Source: an uncultured Mollicutes bacterium (GTDB taxonomy: Bacteria > Bacillota_I > Bacilli_A > ML615J-28 > CAG-313). From it: a DNA stretch of 64,000 nt. The notes beneath the pieces were generated by a model. That model had not been told where the DNA came from. It did no database searches and saw only the letters and a list, made by a program, of their open reading frames with translations. Each line of letters starts with the position of its first letter. Within the stretch, counting starts at the first letter, position 1. The stretch spans positions 1 to 64,000 of the forward strand of contig UQBM01000003.1 of the NCBI GenBank assembly GCA_900539265.1, given 5' to 3'. Below are positions 51,080 through 60,938 of this stretch, in pieces. The position numbers were made by a program, and so were the translations under genes.

Positions 51080-51142
51080 ATATGAACCTCAATATTTTCT
51101 TTGTTTCAAATTATAGCATAAAATATCCTTAATTTCAACAAG

Positions 51143-51171
51143 TTGACTTTTAGTTAAAAATAGTGTATAAT
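51143..51171 (+). promoter_or_regulatory. Promoter of rnjA
   Basis: TTGACT (51143-51148), 17 bp, TATAAT (51166-51171), about 40 bases before the GTG start. Confidence 0.75.
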
Positions 51172-51210
51172 AATTTGATATTATAAAAATTTTATGAAAG
51201 GATTAAATTT

Positions 51211-52911
51211 GTGAAAAATAATACAACTTTACAAAAAGGTAAAAAAACTAATAATGATATCAAACTTTATTCTCTTGGTGGCCTTGGCGTAGTTGGAATG
51301 AATATGTATATCGTTGAATGTAATGACGAAATTATTATTATGGATGCCGGTATTTTGTTTGCGGACGACGATGTCCATGGTGTTAGTTACATTATCCCTG
51401 ATTTTACATATTTAAAACAAAATCAAAAAAAGATTGTCGGCTTGTTTATTACTCATGGTCATGAAGATCATATTGGTGCTATTCCTTTTTTATTAAAACA
51501 AGTAGAGATTCCAACTATATATGCAAGTGGCATTGCAATTGGCATTATAAAAAATAAGATGTTAGAGTTCAGTAGTATTAATTATAATCTAAAAGAATAT
51601 ACTGAAAGTTCTATCTATAAATATAAACATTTTGAAATTTCTTTTTTTCGCACCAATCATAGTATTCCTGATTCTTTTGGAATTGCCATTAAAACACGCC
51701 TTGGCTATATTGTCAATACTGGTGATTTTAAATTTGATTTTATGCCGATAGGTGAAAAATCAAATTATTATAAAATGTCTTCTCTTGGTAAAGAGGGTGT
51801 TCTTTGTTTAATGGCTGATAGTACAAATGCGAATATTTCCCAATTTTCTTCAAGTGAAAAGAAAGTAGGTATTACTTTGATGAATCTCTTCTCCCAAATT
51901 GAAGGAAGAATTATTGTTGCAGCCTTTGCATCAAATGTTTATCGAGTTCAACAAATAATAGAAGCATCAATTGCTTCAGGTAGAAAAGTTGTTGTTTTTG
52001 GTCATAGTATGGAAAAAACGATTGAAATTGCCAGTAAATTGAAATATATCACATATCCTAAAGGATGGGTTTTAAATTCAAGAGAACTAAAAAAACAAAA
52101 TACCGACTTTATTACAATTCTTTGTACTGGTTCTCAAGGTGAGCCCATGGCAGCCTTGTCAAGAATTGCTAATGGAACCCATAAACAAATTAAATTATTG
52201 CCAAATGATACTGTCATTTATTCGAGTAAAGCTATTCCTGGTAATGAATTATTTATTAACCGCAACATCAATAAACTAGTTCATGCAGGTGCCCATGTTA
52301 TTCAAAATAGTCCTCTAACAGATACTCACACAACTGGTCATGCTTCACAAAATGAAATTAGAATGATGCTTTCTTTTATGCAACCAAAATATTTTATGCC
52401 CGTTCATGGTGAATATTTGATGTTAAAAGAACATGCTAAGATTGCTAGTGAAACTGGTGTTAAAAAAGAAAATTGCTTTGTCCTTGATACTGGTGATGTC
52501 CTTACTTTTAATGATAAAGGGGCAAAAGTTTTCAAGAAAAAAATTCCTGCATCAGAAGTATACATTGATGCTTCCTTAAGTGATGTTGATAGTAATATTT
52601 TAAAGGAAAGAAAACATATGGCAGATGAAGGACTTTTAACAATAACTTTTACTATTACAAAAAACAAGCGTTTAATAGGTAATGTGGTTGTTAAATCTAG
52701 TGGCTTTGCAGACTTTGAATCATCTAAATCATTAGAAAATAGTATTCGCCAAAAAACTCTTGATCTTTTTACTAATAGTCTTAAAGAACATAAAAATATT
52801 AACATTAGAGTTCTTGAAAAACAAGTTATTACAGGACTTAGTCAATTTATTTATCAAAAGATTGAACGAAGACCTCTTATTGTACCTGTTATTAATGTTA
52901 TTAATAATTAA
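51211..52911 (+). CDS. rnjA: Ribonuclease J
   Basis: A 566-aa RNase of the beta-CASP metallo-beta-lactamase family, the 5'-3' exonuclease and endonuclease of Firmicutes RNA turnover. It shows GLGVVGMNMY near the N-terminus, the metal motif THGHEDHIGA (about residue 85), a second-half VVVFGHSMEKT and CTGSQGEPMAALSRIANG (about residue 309), and TTGHASQNE and PVHGEYLML. Start is GTG with AAAGGA upstream. RnjA and rnjB cannot be separated by sequence alone here. Confidence 0.93.
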   Translation: MKNNTTLQKGKKTNNDIKLYSLGGLGVVGMNMYIVECNDEIIIMDAGILFADDDVHGVSYIIPDFTYLKQNQKKIVGLFITHGHEDHIGAIPFLLKQVEIPTIYASGIAIGIIKNKMLEFSSINYNLKEYTESSIYKYKHFEISFFRTNHSIPDSFGIAIKTRLGYIVNTGDFKFDFMPIGEKSNYYKMSSLGKEGVLCLMADSTNANISQFSSSEKKVGITLMNLFSQIEGRIIVAAFASNVYRVQQIIEASIASGRKVVVFGHSMEKTIEIASKLKYITYPKGWVLNSRELKKQNTDFITILCTGSQGEPMAALSRIANGTHKQIKLLPNDTVIYSSKAIPGNELFINRNINKLVHAGAHVIQNSPLTDTHTTGHASQNEIRMMLSFMQPKYFMPVHGEYLMLKEHAKIASETGVKKENCFVLDTGDVLTFNDKGAKVFKKKIPASEVYIDASLSDVDSNILKERKHMADEGLLTITFTITKNKRLIGNVVVKSSGFADFESSKSLENSIRQKTLDLFTNSLKEHKNINIRVLEKQVITGLSQFIYQKIERRPLIVPVINVINN

Positions 52912-52916
52912 AAAAT

Positions 52917-52979
52917 AAAATGATTACAATAAAACCAATTTACTTAAAAATTAAGTTGGCTTAATTGTAATCATTTTTT
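52917..52979. terminator. Shared terminator of rnjA and the DnaQ-type gene
   Basis: Outer arms AAAATGATTACAAT and ATTGTAATCATTTT with an inner CCAATTTACTT/AAGTTGG-type hairpin, T-runs on both strands. Confidence 0.85.
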
Positions 52980-53844
52980 ATTCAATATTGTTATTTAATT
53001 CCTCTTGAAAAAGATGAAAAACACCTGATGTGACAATCGAATCATTTAAAGCATTATGATCTTGTTCAGTTTTGGCTTTTGTATTAAATAATTGATAGGC
53101 ATTAAATAATCCTATATCAGTTTTAATTCCATAATAATTCTTAATAATTTGCATTAAATTGACAAATTTTTTTCTATCCGCAAGCGGTTTTAAATTGTTA
53201 ATTTGATAAAATGAATCAAGCATTATAATATCATTGCGACCCCATACATAAATTGTTGGTTGATATAGTGATAAAATATCTTTAAATTTATTATAAAACT
53301 TATAACAAGAAGGTGCATTTCTAATCGATTCTTCAGTTGTTTTTAAAAATTCAGCCGTTCTTGAATTAATGCCAATTTGATGTTTAGGTTTTATCATTCC
53401 CCAATCTGTTGAAATTGCATTACCATCACTATCTTCTAAATAAAATCCATATTGAATAATTTCCGAAACAAAACCACCACCATGACTATATCCATGGGGA
53501 GGCATTGTAAATTCTAAATCTAAAAACATTCGATATCCATCTCGATTAAGAATTTTCTTTACACCTTGCTTAATTGTTGAAAGATCATAATAGATAATCG
53601 TCTTTCTTGGAAGATGCCTCATCATTTTAACAAAACTAATAACTTCATACACTTTATATCCGCTTTGTTCAATTCTTTCATCTTTGCAAGTGAAGTGAAC
53701 GACTAGTCCTTCACTTATATATGGTTTAAATTTTTTATATTGACTTCTTGATAAATAAAACATTTGTACTTTATGATTTAAAAGAATCTCAAAAATTCTT
53801 GTATCGTCGCTAAAGCCTCTTATAGTGCCATATACCAGTCGCAT
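52978..53844 (-). CDS. DnaQ-like (DEDDh) 3'-5' exonuclease domain protein
   Basis: A 288-aa protein. Residues 1-105 form a small unrecognised beta-rich domain. From about residue 106 an exonuclease fold begins: FLDLEFTMPP provides the first Asp and Glu, VWGRNDIIMLD the middle Asp, and EQDHNALNDS the His and last Asp of the DEDDh signature. It resembles KapD-type exonucleases linked to sporulation in Bacillus, which fits the gerE neighbour 22 bases upstream. Substrate (DNA or RNA) is unknown. Confidence 0.8.
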   Translation of the reverse strand: MRLVYGTIRGFSDDTRIFEILLNHKVQMFYLSRSQYKKFKPYISEGLVVHFTCKDERIEQSGYKVYEVISFVKMMRHLPRKTIIYYDLSTIKQGVKKILNRDGYRMFLDLEFTMPPHGYSHGGGFVSEIIQYGFYLEDSDGNAISTDWGMIKPKHQIGINSRTAEFLKTTEESIRNAPSCYKFYNKFKDILSLYQPTIYVWGRNDIIMLDSFYQINNLKPLADRKKFVNLMQIIKNYYGIKTDIGLFNAYQLFNTKAKTEQDHNALNDSIVTSGVFHLFQEELNNNIE

Positions 53845-53866
53845 ACTTTCACTCCTTTCGACAAAA

Positions 53867-54076
53867 TCATAATGTTATTTCATGCATTTTTATTAGTTCT
53901 AATATTGCTTGGCTTCTTCCCTTAACCCCTAACTTTTGAATTACATTTGATATATGATTGCGAACTGTTTTACTACTAATATTCAATTTTGTGGCGATCT
54001 CTTCGGTATCATTGTTTTGAATTAATAGTTCAAAAATTTGTCTTTCTCTAATTGTTAAAAACCTCTTTATCGGCAT
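53867..54076 (-). CDS. gerE: Spore coat transcription regulator GerE
   Basis: A 69-aa stand-alone LuxR-type helix-turn-helix protein. The sequence LTIRERQIFELL, EEIATKLNISSKTVRNHISN and VIQKLGVKGRSQA matches GerE almost along its full length. GerE acts last in the mother-cell cascade, tuning coat gene expression after sigma-K. A sigma-K-like promoter lies just upstream, as known for gerE in Bacillus. Confidence 0.93.
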   Translation of the reverse strand: MPIKRFLTIRERQIFELLIQNNDTEEIATKLNISSKTVRNHISNVIQKLGVKGRSQAILELIKMHEITL

Positions 54077-54098
54077 TTTCTTCCCACACTTTCATTGG

Positions 54099-54126
54099 TA
54101 TATTATGCTTAAAATTAATTAGAGGT
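54099..54126 (-). promoter_or_regulatory. Sigma-K-like promoter of gerE
   Basis: On the minus strand AC (54125-54126), 17 bp, CATAATATA (54099-54107), ending 22 bases before the gerE ATG. Confidence 0.55.
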
Positions 54127-55933
54127 TACTTGATTGATTTAATTTTAATAAAAGGTTTCTCGCAACATCATTGGGAAATCCTAATGACTTTAATTTATCA
54201 ATTGAAGCACTCTTAATATCCTCAATCGTTTCAAAATAGGTTAGTAAAATTTCTTTGCGTTTTTTGCCAATTCCTTCAATTTCATCTAGTACTGAATTTA
54301 AAGCCTTTTTATTATGCGTTTTTTGAAAAAAAGTTATGGCAAAACGATGTACTTCATCTTGCATTGATTCTAGTAATAAAAATAAATCACTTTTTTTGTC
54401 AATTGTAATTTCTTCATATTTCGTCGTCATTAAGGCTCTTGTTCTATGTCTATCATCTTTTAAAAGGCCAATCAAATTAATTTCATCTTCAATATGCAGT
54501 TTTTTTAAAACAGTATAAGCAGCTTTAATCTGTGTTTTACCACCATCTACAATAATTAGAGAGGGTAATTTTTCTTTTTCTAAAAGAAGTCTACGATATC
54601 TTCTTTCAATAACTTCCATCATTGTATGATAGTCATCTGGTCCATCTACAGTCTTAATCTTATATTTGCGATACTCTTTGGGTACTGATTTACCATCAAC
54701 ATATTTAACCATTGCACTTACAGCACTAGCTCCTTGAATATTAGAATTATCAAATAACTCTATTGTTTTAGGATATTCAATATTTAATATTCTAGCAAGC
54801 TCTTGTAGTGGTACCATTGTCTTAGATATTTCAATTAAGCGTAATTTTTTTAAATTATCAATGTTATTTTTGGCATTTTCCATTACATTTTCTAATAACT
54901 GCTTTTTAATACCCTTGACAGGAGTTGTCATCTTAATGTTTAATAATTCTTCAATGATTTCCATTCCTTCAAGGTATGGTACAATAATTTCTTTGGGATG
55001 AATATTTGAACCACTATCATAAAATTGATAAATATATGATAATACAGCATCATCAACATTTTCTACCAAATCAAAAATTTCACCATTACGTTCAATAATT
55101 TTTCCAAGACGCATATGAAGAACTTGAATTGATATCATACCATCTTTTTGAAAATAGCCAAAAATATCCCTAGGAATATTATCATTTAATTCCATTGTTT
55201 GTTTTTCCACCACAGTATCAATTGATGTTAATAAATCTCGATATTCAATTGCTTCTTCATAGCGCATTTGCGTTGATGCATCCATCATTAACTGATTAAT
55301 TCTTTCAACAAGTTCAGTATTATTACCATTTAAAAAACGTACAACACTTTTAATATTTTCATCATAGTCACTTCTTTTAATATCATTTTCACATGGAGCA
55401 AGACATTGGCCTAAATGAGCATATAAACATCTTTTTTTCGGAATATGATTACATTTTCGAAATGGATAAACTTTATTTAAAATCTCAACAATATCTTTAC
55501 AAGCTTTTGCATTAGGATAGGGACCGAAAACATATTGATTTTTTTTTCTAAATTCTTTTTTAATATCTCTCGTATATAAAATACGAGGATTTTCTTCTTT
55601 AGTTAAAACAATATAAGGATAAGTTTTATCATCCATTAGTAAAATATTATATTTAGGTCGATTTTTTTTAATAAAATTAGATTCTAATAAAAATGCTTCT
55701 AATTCAGAATGGGTAATAATATATTCAAAATTAACAACATCTTGAAGCATTCTTGTTGTTTTGGCATCATGACTTCCTGTAAAATAACTTTTTAGACGAT
55801 TTTGTAATATTTTAGCCTTACCAACATATATAATTTCTCCATCTTTATTATACATTTGATAACAACCAGGCTTCTTGGGCACAAGTGATAGTTTTGTTTT
55901 AATTCTTTCTAAAATTTCTTCATTTTGCGACAT
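54119..55933 (-). CDS. uvrC: Excinuclease ABC subunit C
   Basis: A 604-aa nucleotide-excision repair nuclease that makes both incisions with UvrB. Domains in order: GIY-YIG nuclease (GCYQMYNKDGEIIYVGKAK, residues about 22-40), UVR domain (about 200-235), RNase H-like nuclease (ELFDNSNIQGASAVSAMV at about 393; IIVDGGKTQIKAA at about 463), and C-terminal helix-hairpin-helix (LDEIEGIGKKRKEILLTYFE). Full length. Follows rbfA across a short palindrome. Confidence 0.97.
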   Translation of the reverse strand: MSQNEEILERIKTKLSLVPKKPGCYQMYNKDGEIIYVGKAKILQNRLKSYFTGSHDAKTTRMLQDVVNFEYIITHSELEAFLLESNFIKKNRPKYNILLMDDKTYPYIVLTKEENPRILYTRDIKKEFRKKNQYVFGPYPNAKACKDIVEILNKVYPFRKCNHIPKKRCLYAHLGQCLAPCENDIKRSDYDENIKSVVRFLNGNNTELVERINQLMMDASTQMRYEEAIEYRDLLTSIDTVVEKQTMELNDNIPRDIFGYFQKDGMISIQVLHMRLGKIIERNGEIFDLVENVDDAVLSYIYQFYDSGSNIHPKEIIVPYLEGMEIIEELLNIKMTTPVKGIKKQLLENVMENAKNNIDNLKKLRLIEISKTMVPLQELARILNIEYPKTIELFDNSNIQGASAVSAMVKYVDGKSVPKEYRKYKIKTVDGPDDYHTMMEVIERRYRRLLLEKEKLPSLIIVDGGKTQIKAAYTVLKKLHIEDEINLIGLLKDDRHRTRALMTTKYEEITIDKKSDLFLLLESMQDEVHRFAITFFQKTHNKKALNSVLDEIEGIGKKRKEILLTYFETIEDIKSASIDKLKSLGFPNDVARNLLLKLNQSSNL

Positions 55934-55949
55934 ATATCACCTATACAAG

Positions 55950-55975
55950 TACTTCCCCTTTTAAAAGGGGAAGTA
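55950..55975. repeat. Perfect 26-nt palindrome between rbfA and uvrC
   Basis: Arms TACTTCCCC and GGGGAAGTA around TTTTAAAA. In the mRNA sense it is not followed by a T-run, so it is more likely an RNA processing/stability hairpin or protein site than a terminator. Confidence 0.7.
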
Positions 55976-55976
55976 T

Positions 55977-56315
55977 CTATTTTTTTAAATTTTCTAAAAT
56001 TTCATTTATATGATTACCATAAGCTAAAGATTCATCATATTTAAAACGAAGTTCAGGTGTTTTTCTCAAATCAATTCGCTTAGCAAGTAGACTTCTTAAA
56101 TATCCTTTAGATTTCTCTAAATCTTCTTTTGTTGACTCAATTTCTCCTAAATTTCCTAAAACTGTATAATAAACAGTTGCAATTGATAAATCATTAGTTA
56201 ATGAAACTTTAGTAATTGAAACATATTTTAATTTATTATTATTTGTACTATCAAAAAGAATATTTGCAAGTTCCCTTTCAATAATCTTTTCAACTCTTTC
56301 AACTCTGTATGCCAT
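55977..56315 (-). CDS. rbfA: Ribosome-binding factor A
   Basis: A 112-aa KH-like factor that matures the 16S rRNA 5' end, needed in the cold. It opens AYRVERVEKIIERELANILF and has VSITKVSLTNDLSIATVYYT and LAKRIDLRKTPELRFKYDES, all typical. Last gene of the nusA-infB operon, 3 bases after infB. Confidence 0.96.
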   Translation of the reverse strand: MAYRVERVEKIIERELANILFDSTNNNKLKYVSITKVSLTNDLSIATVYYTVLGNLGEIESTKEDLEKSKGYLRSLLAKRIDLRKTPELRFKYDESLAYGNHINEILENLKK

Positions 56316-56318
56316 TAG

Positions 56319-58739
56319 TTACTCTCTTTCTGCTTCTTCCATAATAAAGCATTCAATTATATCTCCCACTTTTATATCGTTATAATTTTCAATTGTAATA
56401 CCACATTCATATCCTGACTTAACTTCTTTAACGTCATCTTTAAAACGACGAAGACCAGCCATCTTACCAGTATAAATTACAATACTATCACGAATTAAAC
56501 GAACACCACCATTTCTAAAAATAGTTCCACTTGTTACATAACTTCCTGCAATTGTACCAACTCTACTAACCTTAAATATTTCCCTAACCTCAGCTTGACC
56601 AGTAATTTTTTCTTCAAATACTGGGTCAAGAAGACCTTTAACCGCTTTCTCAATATCTTCTTGAAGTTTATAAATAATATTGTATAAGCGAATTTCAACG
56701 CCTTGTTCTTTAGCAAAATCACTGATTTGCGATGTTGGACGAACATTAAATCCTACAATAATAGCTTTAGAGGCAACCGCTAAGATAATGTCATTATTTG
56801 TAATACCACCAACACGAGCTCCAATTATATTAATATTAGTACCATCAATATTAATTTTTTCAAGTAATCCCTTAATAGCTTCAATGGAACCTTGAACATC
56901 GCATTTAATGATTAAATTAAGCGTTTTATCAGCATTTTCATTCTTAAATAAATCTGTTAAAGACGCTGCTTTGCCAACACCTTTTTCTTCATTAAATTTA
57001 TTTTGAGCCCGAACTTCTGCTATTTCTCTTGCTTTTCTTTCATCATTTAAAACCATAAACTTTTCTCCTGCAAAAGGTACTTCTACAAGACCTGTTACTG
57101 ATACTGGTTTAGATGGTCCTGCACTTGAAACTGATCTTCCAAGTTCATCTTCCATTGAACGAACTTTACCATATGTTGTACCAACAACAATGATATCACC
57201 AACCTTAATAGTTCCATTTTGAACAAGAAGAGTAGCAATTGGACCCCGTCCTTTATCTAGTCTTGCTTCAATTACGGTTCCAATACCAAGACGATTTGGA
57301 TTAGCTTTGTAATCCTTTAAATCACTTACAAGAATAATCATTTCTAATAATTCATCAACGCCTTTGCCAGTTAGAGCAGAAATATTAACGAAAATGGTAT
57401 CACCACCCCAGTCTTCACTAACAAGACTATATTCCGTAAGTTCAGTTTTAACTCGATCAGGATTAGCACCTGGCTTATCCATTTTATTTACCGCAACAAT
57501 GATTGGTACTCCTGCTGCTTGAGCATGCTCAATAGCTTCTTTCGTTTGTGGCATTACACCATCATCTGAGGCAACTACAAGAACAACAATATCAGTAATT
57601 TGTGCTCCTCTTGCCCTCATTTCAGTAAATGCCGCATGTCCTGGTGTATCAATAAAAGTTATTGTTTTATTATTTTTAACAACTTGATAAGCTCCGATAT
57701 GTTGAGTAATTCCTCCAGCTTCTCCTGTTACCACATGGCTAGAACGAATGGTATCTAAAAGCGTCGTTTTTCCATGATCAACATGTCCCATAATTGTAAC
57801 GATTGCTGGACGACTGACTAAATCTTCTTCTTTATCTTCTACTTCTAATTCATCAAAGCGTGTCATATCCGTAATTTTTTTATCTTTCAATTCAAAATCA
57901 TACTCAATAGCAATAAGTTCTATTGTATCACGATCTAAAGTTTGAGTAGCACTAGCCATAATCCCCATTGATACAAATAGTTTCTTAACAAGTTCTGTAA
58001 CACTCACACCAAGCCCGTTAGCAACCTCCATAACACTCATACCATTTTCATAGTATAAAACATGATCTTCTAACTTATCCGTACTAGGCATATTACTTGT
58101 ACGTTTTTCTTTTTTAGCATTATTATTCTTATTTTTGTTGCTATTTTTTTTGCGTTGTTTCATATCTGTAATATTTTCTGATGAGCCTGTTTTTTTAACC
58201 CTAGAACTCCTAGTTTCTCTTGTTAAATTATACTCGTCTTCTTCTAAATAATCACCATATTTTTCTAATATTTTCTCATCAACTCGAGGAACAATAATCT
58301 CTTCAACATATTTTGGTCTTGATTGTGGTTTGACACTTGTTTTGGGTTGCTGTTTATTATTATTATGTGAATTATTATTTGTTTGTATTACAGAATTTTT
58401 TTGATTTTCCTTCTTCTCAGATGATTTTAAAGAATTGGAAACAGGTTTGGGATTATTTGATATAGAACTCTTTGATGATTTTTGATTAGAAAAAGATTTT
58501 GATTTTAATTCATCTTCTTGTTTGTTTGAACCAATTCTAACAGCTGGTTTATTTAATGATTTGGGTTTATTTGATTTAAAAGGATATGCAACACCATACA
58601 TTTTTGCAAGTTTTTTCTCTAAATCTTTGGAAACCTCATACTCTTCAGTTATTTTTTCGGTAAAAATAACGTTTGATAATTTGTTAATTAGTTCAACCGT
58701 AGTTGTCTTTAAATTTTCTGCAAGTTCTTTAACTTTCAT
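56319..58739 (-). CDS. infB: Translation initiation factor IF-2
   Basis: An 806-aa GTPase that brings initiator tRNA to the ribosome. The N-terminal part (about 1-230) has an IF2-N fold followed by a long Asn/Lys/Ser-rich linker. A second IF2-N domain at about 228-280 (MSVMEVANGLGVSVTELVKK) precedes the GTPase domain with G1 GHVDHGKTT (about residue 318), G3 DTPGHAAF and G4 NKMDKP. Domains II-IV follow to the C-terminus. Overlaps ylxQ by one base. Confidence 0.97.
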   Translation of the reverse strand: MKVKELAENLKTTTVELINKLSNVIFTEKITEEYEVSKDLEKKLAKMYGVAYPFKSNKPKSLNKPAVRIGSNKQEDELKSKSFSNQKSSKSSISNNPKPVSNSLKSSEKKENQKNSVIQTNNNSHNNNKQQPKTSVKPQSRPKYVEEIIVPRVDEKILEKYGDYLEEDEYNLTRETRSSRVKKTGSSENITDMKQRKKNSNKNKNNNAKKEKRTSNMPSTDKLEDHVLYYENGMSVMEVANGLGVSVTELVKKLFVSMGIMASATQTLDRDTIELIAIEYDFELKDKKITDMTRFDELEVEDKEEDLVSRPAIVTIMGHVDHGKTTLLDTIRSSHVVTGEAGGITQHIGAYQVVKNNKTITFIDTPGHAAFTEMRARGAQITDIVVLVVASDDGVMPQTKEAIEHAQAAGVPIIVAVNKMDKPGANPDRVKTELTEYSLVSEDWGGDTIFVNISALTGKGVDELLEMIILVSDLKDYKANPNRLGIGTVIEARLDKGRGPIATLLVQNGTIKVGDIIVVGTTYGKVRSMEDELGRSVSSAGPSKPVSVTGLVEVPFAGEKFMVLNDERKAREIAEVRAQNKFNEEKGVGKAASLTDLFKNENADKTLNLIIKCDVQGSIEAIKGLLEKINIDGTNINIIGARVGGITNNDIILAVASKAIIVGFNVRPTSQISDFAKEQGVEIRLYNIIYKLQEDIEKAVKGLLDPVFEEKITGQAEVREIFKVSRVGTIAGSYVTSGTIFRNGGVRLIRDSIVIYTGKMAGLRRFKDDVKEVKSGYECGITIENYNDIKVGDIIECFIMEEAERE

Positions 58740-59047
58740 TAAAAGTCACCTCTTTCTATTTCCTTTTTTAAAGCCTTAGCAAATCCTAAATCAGAAATTC
58801 CAATTATCTTAATAATTTGTATGCCAAGAGCCTTTGAAAGTTCCTCTGTAGAATATTTATTTATTATAGGTACTTGATAAAAATAAGCTTTTTTATCAAT
58901 TTTATCATATGTAGCATTAGATGCATCATTTGCTACAAAAATTAATTTTATTTGCTTAGTTGGTAAGACCTTAATAACCGAATCAGTTCCAAGGATAACT
59001 TTACCAGCCTTTCTTGCTAATCCAAGTAAATTTAATACTTTATTCAA
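58739..59047 (-). CDS. ylxQ: YlxQ, L7Ae-family ribosomal-like RNA-binding protein
   Basis: A 102-aa protein with the L7Ae/L30e fold: NLLGLARKAGKVILGTDSVI and KLIFVANDASNATYDKI match YlxQ, which binds kink-turn RNA. Its place between ylxR and infB is conserved in Bacilli. The function in the cell is not settled. Confidence 0.9.
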   Translation of the reverse strand: MNKVLNLLGLARKAGKVILGTDSVIKVLPTKQIKLIFVANDASNATYDKIDKKAYFYQVPIINKYSTEELSKALGIQIIKIIGISDLGFAKALKKEIERGDF

Positions 59048-59049
59048 AT

Positions 59050-59331
59050 TTATTTTCCCTCATTTATTAACTTTAATAATTCATCAAAAATATAATCTGG
59101 TACTTCTATTTCCAAATGATGATTAAGAATCTTTTTTCTTTTAGCAAGCATAATGGCACTTTTTTTCTTACTAAGATAAGCACCATGTCCCCTTACTTTA
59201 CCTTTTAAATCAATGACGACTTCATTTTCAGGTGTTCTAACAATCCTAAACATTTCCATTTTCGGATGTTGTTCGTTGGTTGCCACACATTTTCGAAGTG
59301 GCACTTTTCTTACTTTTAAATTACCACTCAT
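59050..59331 (-). CDS. ylxR: YlxR (RNase P modulator RnpM)
   Basis: A 93-aa basic protein with the family motifs VPLRKCVATNEQHPK, EMFRIVR, GRGAYL-like GHGAYLSKKKS and AKRKKIL. YlxR, renamed RnpM in recent work, binds RNase P RNA. Start ATG 59331 follows GAGGTGA; the upstream GTG at 59340 lies only 2 bases after nusA. Confidence 0.9.
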   Translation of the reverse strand: MSGNLKVRKVPLRKCVATNEQHPKMEMFRIVRTPENEVVIDLKGKVRGHGAYLSKKKSAIMLAKRKKILNHHLEIEVPDYIFDELLKLINEGK

Positions 59332-59342
59332 TACTCTCACCT

Positions 59343-60425
59343 CTAATATCCATAAACATTAGGTGTAAAACTAATGCCATCGCGATATGCTGTTGTTTCA
59401 TCTTTAATATCGATTTTCCAACCAGTTGTTAAAGAAGCAAGTCGAACATTTTGACCACCTTTACCAATAGCAAGCGAAAATTGCTCATCTGGTACAATAA
59501 CAGTCGATTTTCTGGTCGTTTCATCAATTAAAACAGAAATAACTTTTGCTGGAGTCAAAGCCTCAGCAATTAAAATTACAGGATTATCACTCCAATTAAA
59601 AATATCAATTTTTTCACCTGATAGAGCTTCATTAATTTGTTTTACCCTTGAACCTTGAAGACCAACGCAAGAACCTTTGGCATCAACATTAGGATTATTA
59701 CTTTTAACCGCAATTTTTGTACGACTACCTGGCTCTCTTGCAATTGCCATTACTTCAATAACACCGCTTGCAACCTCTGGTATATACATCTCAAATAAAC
59801 GTTTTATTAAATCACGATTAGATCTCGAAACAAAAACTTTGGGACCCTTACCAGTTTCTTCCACTTTTGTAATACATACTTTCATTACGGTACCTACTTC
59901 GCATCTTTCACCTGGTAAAATTTCGTCTAAAGGCATAAATGTTACAACATCTAAACCAATATTTAATCCAATTACGCTATCTGTTTTTTTGATGATAGTA
60001 CCACTAACAACTTCTCCTTCACGTTCTTTAAAATATTCATAGGCCCGTTTACCACCAAGTTCTTTTAACCCTTGAATAAAAATTTGTTTAAACCGTGTTG
60101 CACCCTTTCTACCAATTTGAGAAAATTTAACTTCACGCCTAAATTCACTACCAACTCTTACTCTAGCCCTAATTTCTTTAGCATCATCAAGTGTTATTTG
60201 ACCTTCAGGTCCCTCAGGATTGATTTCATCCACAACATAAAAAGTTTCGAAAATACGAATATTTTTTTGTTCATCATTAAATTCAACTTCAATTTCACCT
60301 TTACATCCTTCTAATTGACATGCCTTAATTAAAGCAGTTCTCACTGCTGATAATACATCAGAAATTTCAATATGTCTTTCGGCTGCGATTGTTTCTAATT
60401 GTTCATAAAAGCCTTTACTAATCAT
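59343..60425 (-). CDS. nusA: Transcription termination/antitermination factor NusA
   Basis: A 360-aa RNA polymerase-binding factor. N-terminal domain (1-130), S1 domain (EGEVVSGTIIKKTDSVIGLN at about 137), and KH domains with EVMAIAREPGSRTKIAVKS, DAKGSCVGLQGSRVKQI and FSLAIGKGGQNVRLAS are in the usual order. As in other Firmicutes it lacks the long acidic C-terminal repeats of E. coli NusA. Strong GGAGG site. Confidence 0.97.
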   Translation of the reverse strand: MISKGFYEQLETIAAERHIEISDVLSAVRTALIKACQLEGCKGEIEVEFNDEQKNIRIFETFYVVDEINPEGPEGQITLDDAKEIRARVRVGSEFRREVKFSQIGRKGATRFKQIFIQGLKELGGKRAYEYFKEREGEVVSGTIIKKTDSVIGLNIGLDVVTFMPLDEILPGERCEVGTVMKVCITKVEETGKGPKVFVSRSNRDLIKRLFEMYIPEVASGVIEVMAIAREPGSRTKIAVKSNNPNVDAKGSCVGLQGSRVKQINEALSGEKIDIFNWSDNPVILIAEALTPAKVISVLIDETTRKSTVIVPDEQFSLAIGKGGQNVRLASLTTGWKIDIKDETTAYRDGISFTPNVYGY

Positions 60426-60431
60426 TTTTTA

Positions 60432-60917
60432 TTAATTCCTCCTAAAATCTACGGCTAGTCTTATTTTTGCAACAGCTGCTCTTGGGATAACAACAACTTT
60501 TTCTCTTTGATTTAAAAAAATTTCTAATTTAAATTCTTCCTCATTTGCCTCTCTTAAATAACCACTTATCTCTTTTAAATTATATACATTTTCCATTTTT
60601 TGATAAGTTTTAAGATACACAAATTTATTTATTGCTTTTTGAATATCTTTTTCTGTCAATAATTCTCTTTCAATCCCCAATGATGTAACTTCTAAATAGT
60701 ACCCATCAGGAATTAAATCATTAACTTTATCTAGAATTTCAGAATTAATTGAAGCAACTTCATCAATATCTAAACTAAACGTTTCGGGATCATCAATAAC
60801 AATACTAATAATGTTAGTTCCAAATTCTTTGCGAACTTTAACATCTACTAATTCTTTTTGATGTTTGTTTACAATATCTAATGATAATTCTTTTATTTTT
60901 AATAAATATTCACTCAT
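60432..60917 (-). CDS. rimP: Ribosome maturation factor RimP
   Basis: A 161-aa 30S assembly factor. It shows the N-terminal domain (EFGTNIISIVIDDPE, SINSEILDKVNDLIPDGYYL, EVTSLGIERELLTE) and an SH3-like C-terminal half. Start ATG 60917 has GGAGGG upstream. First gene of the rimP-nusA-ylxR-ylxQ-infB-rbfA operon. Confidence 0.95.
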   Translation of the reverse strand: MSEYLLKIKELSLDIVNKHQKELVDVKVRKEFGTNIISIVIDDPETFSLDIDEVASINSEILDKVNDLIPDGYYLEVTSLGIERELLTEKDIQKAINKFVYLKTYQKMENVYNLKEISGYLREANEEEFKLEIFLNQREKVVVIPRAAVAKIRLAVDFRRN

Positions 60918-60938
60918 CAAAATCCCTCCATTAAAAAT

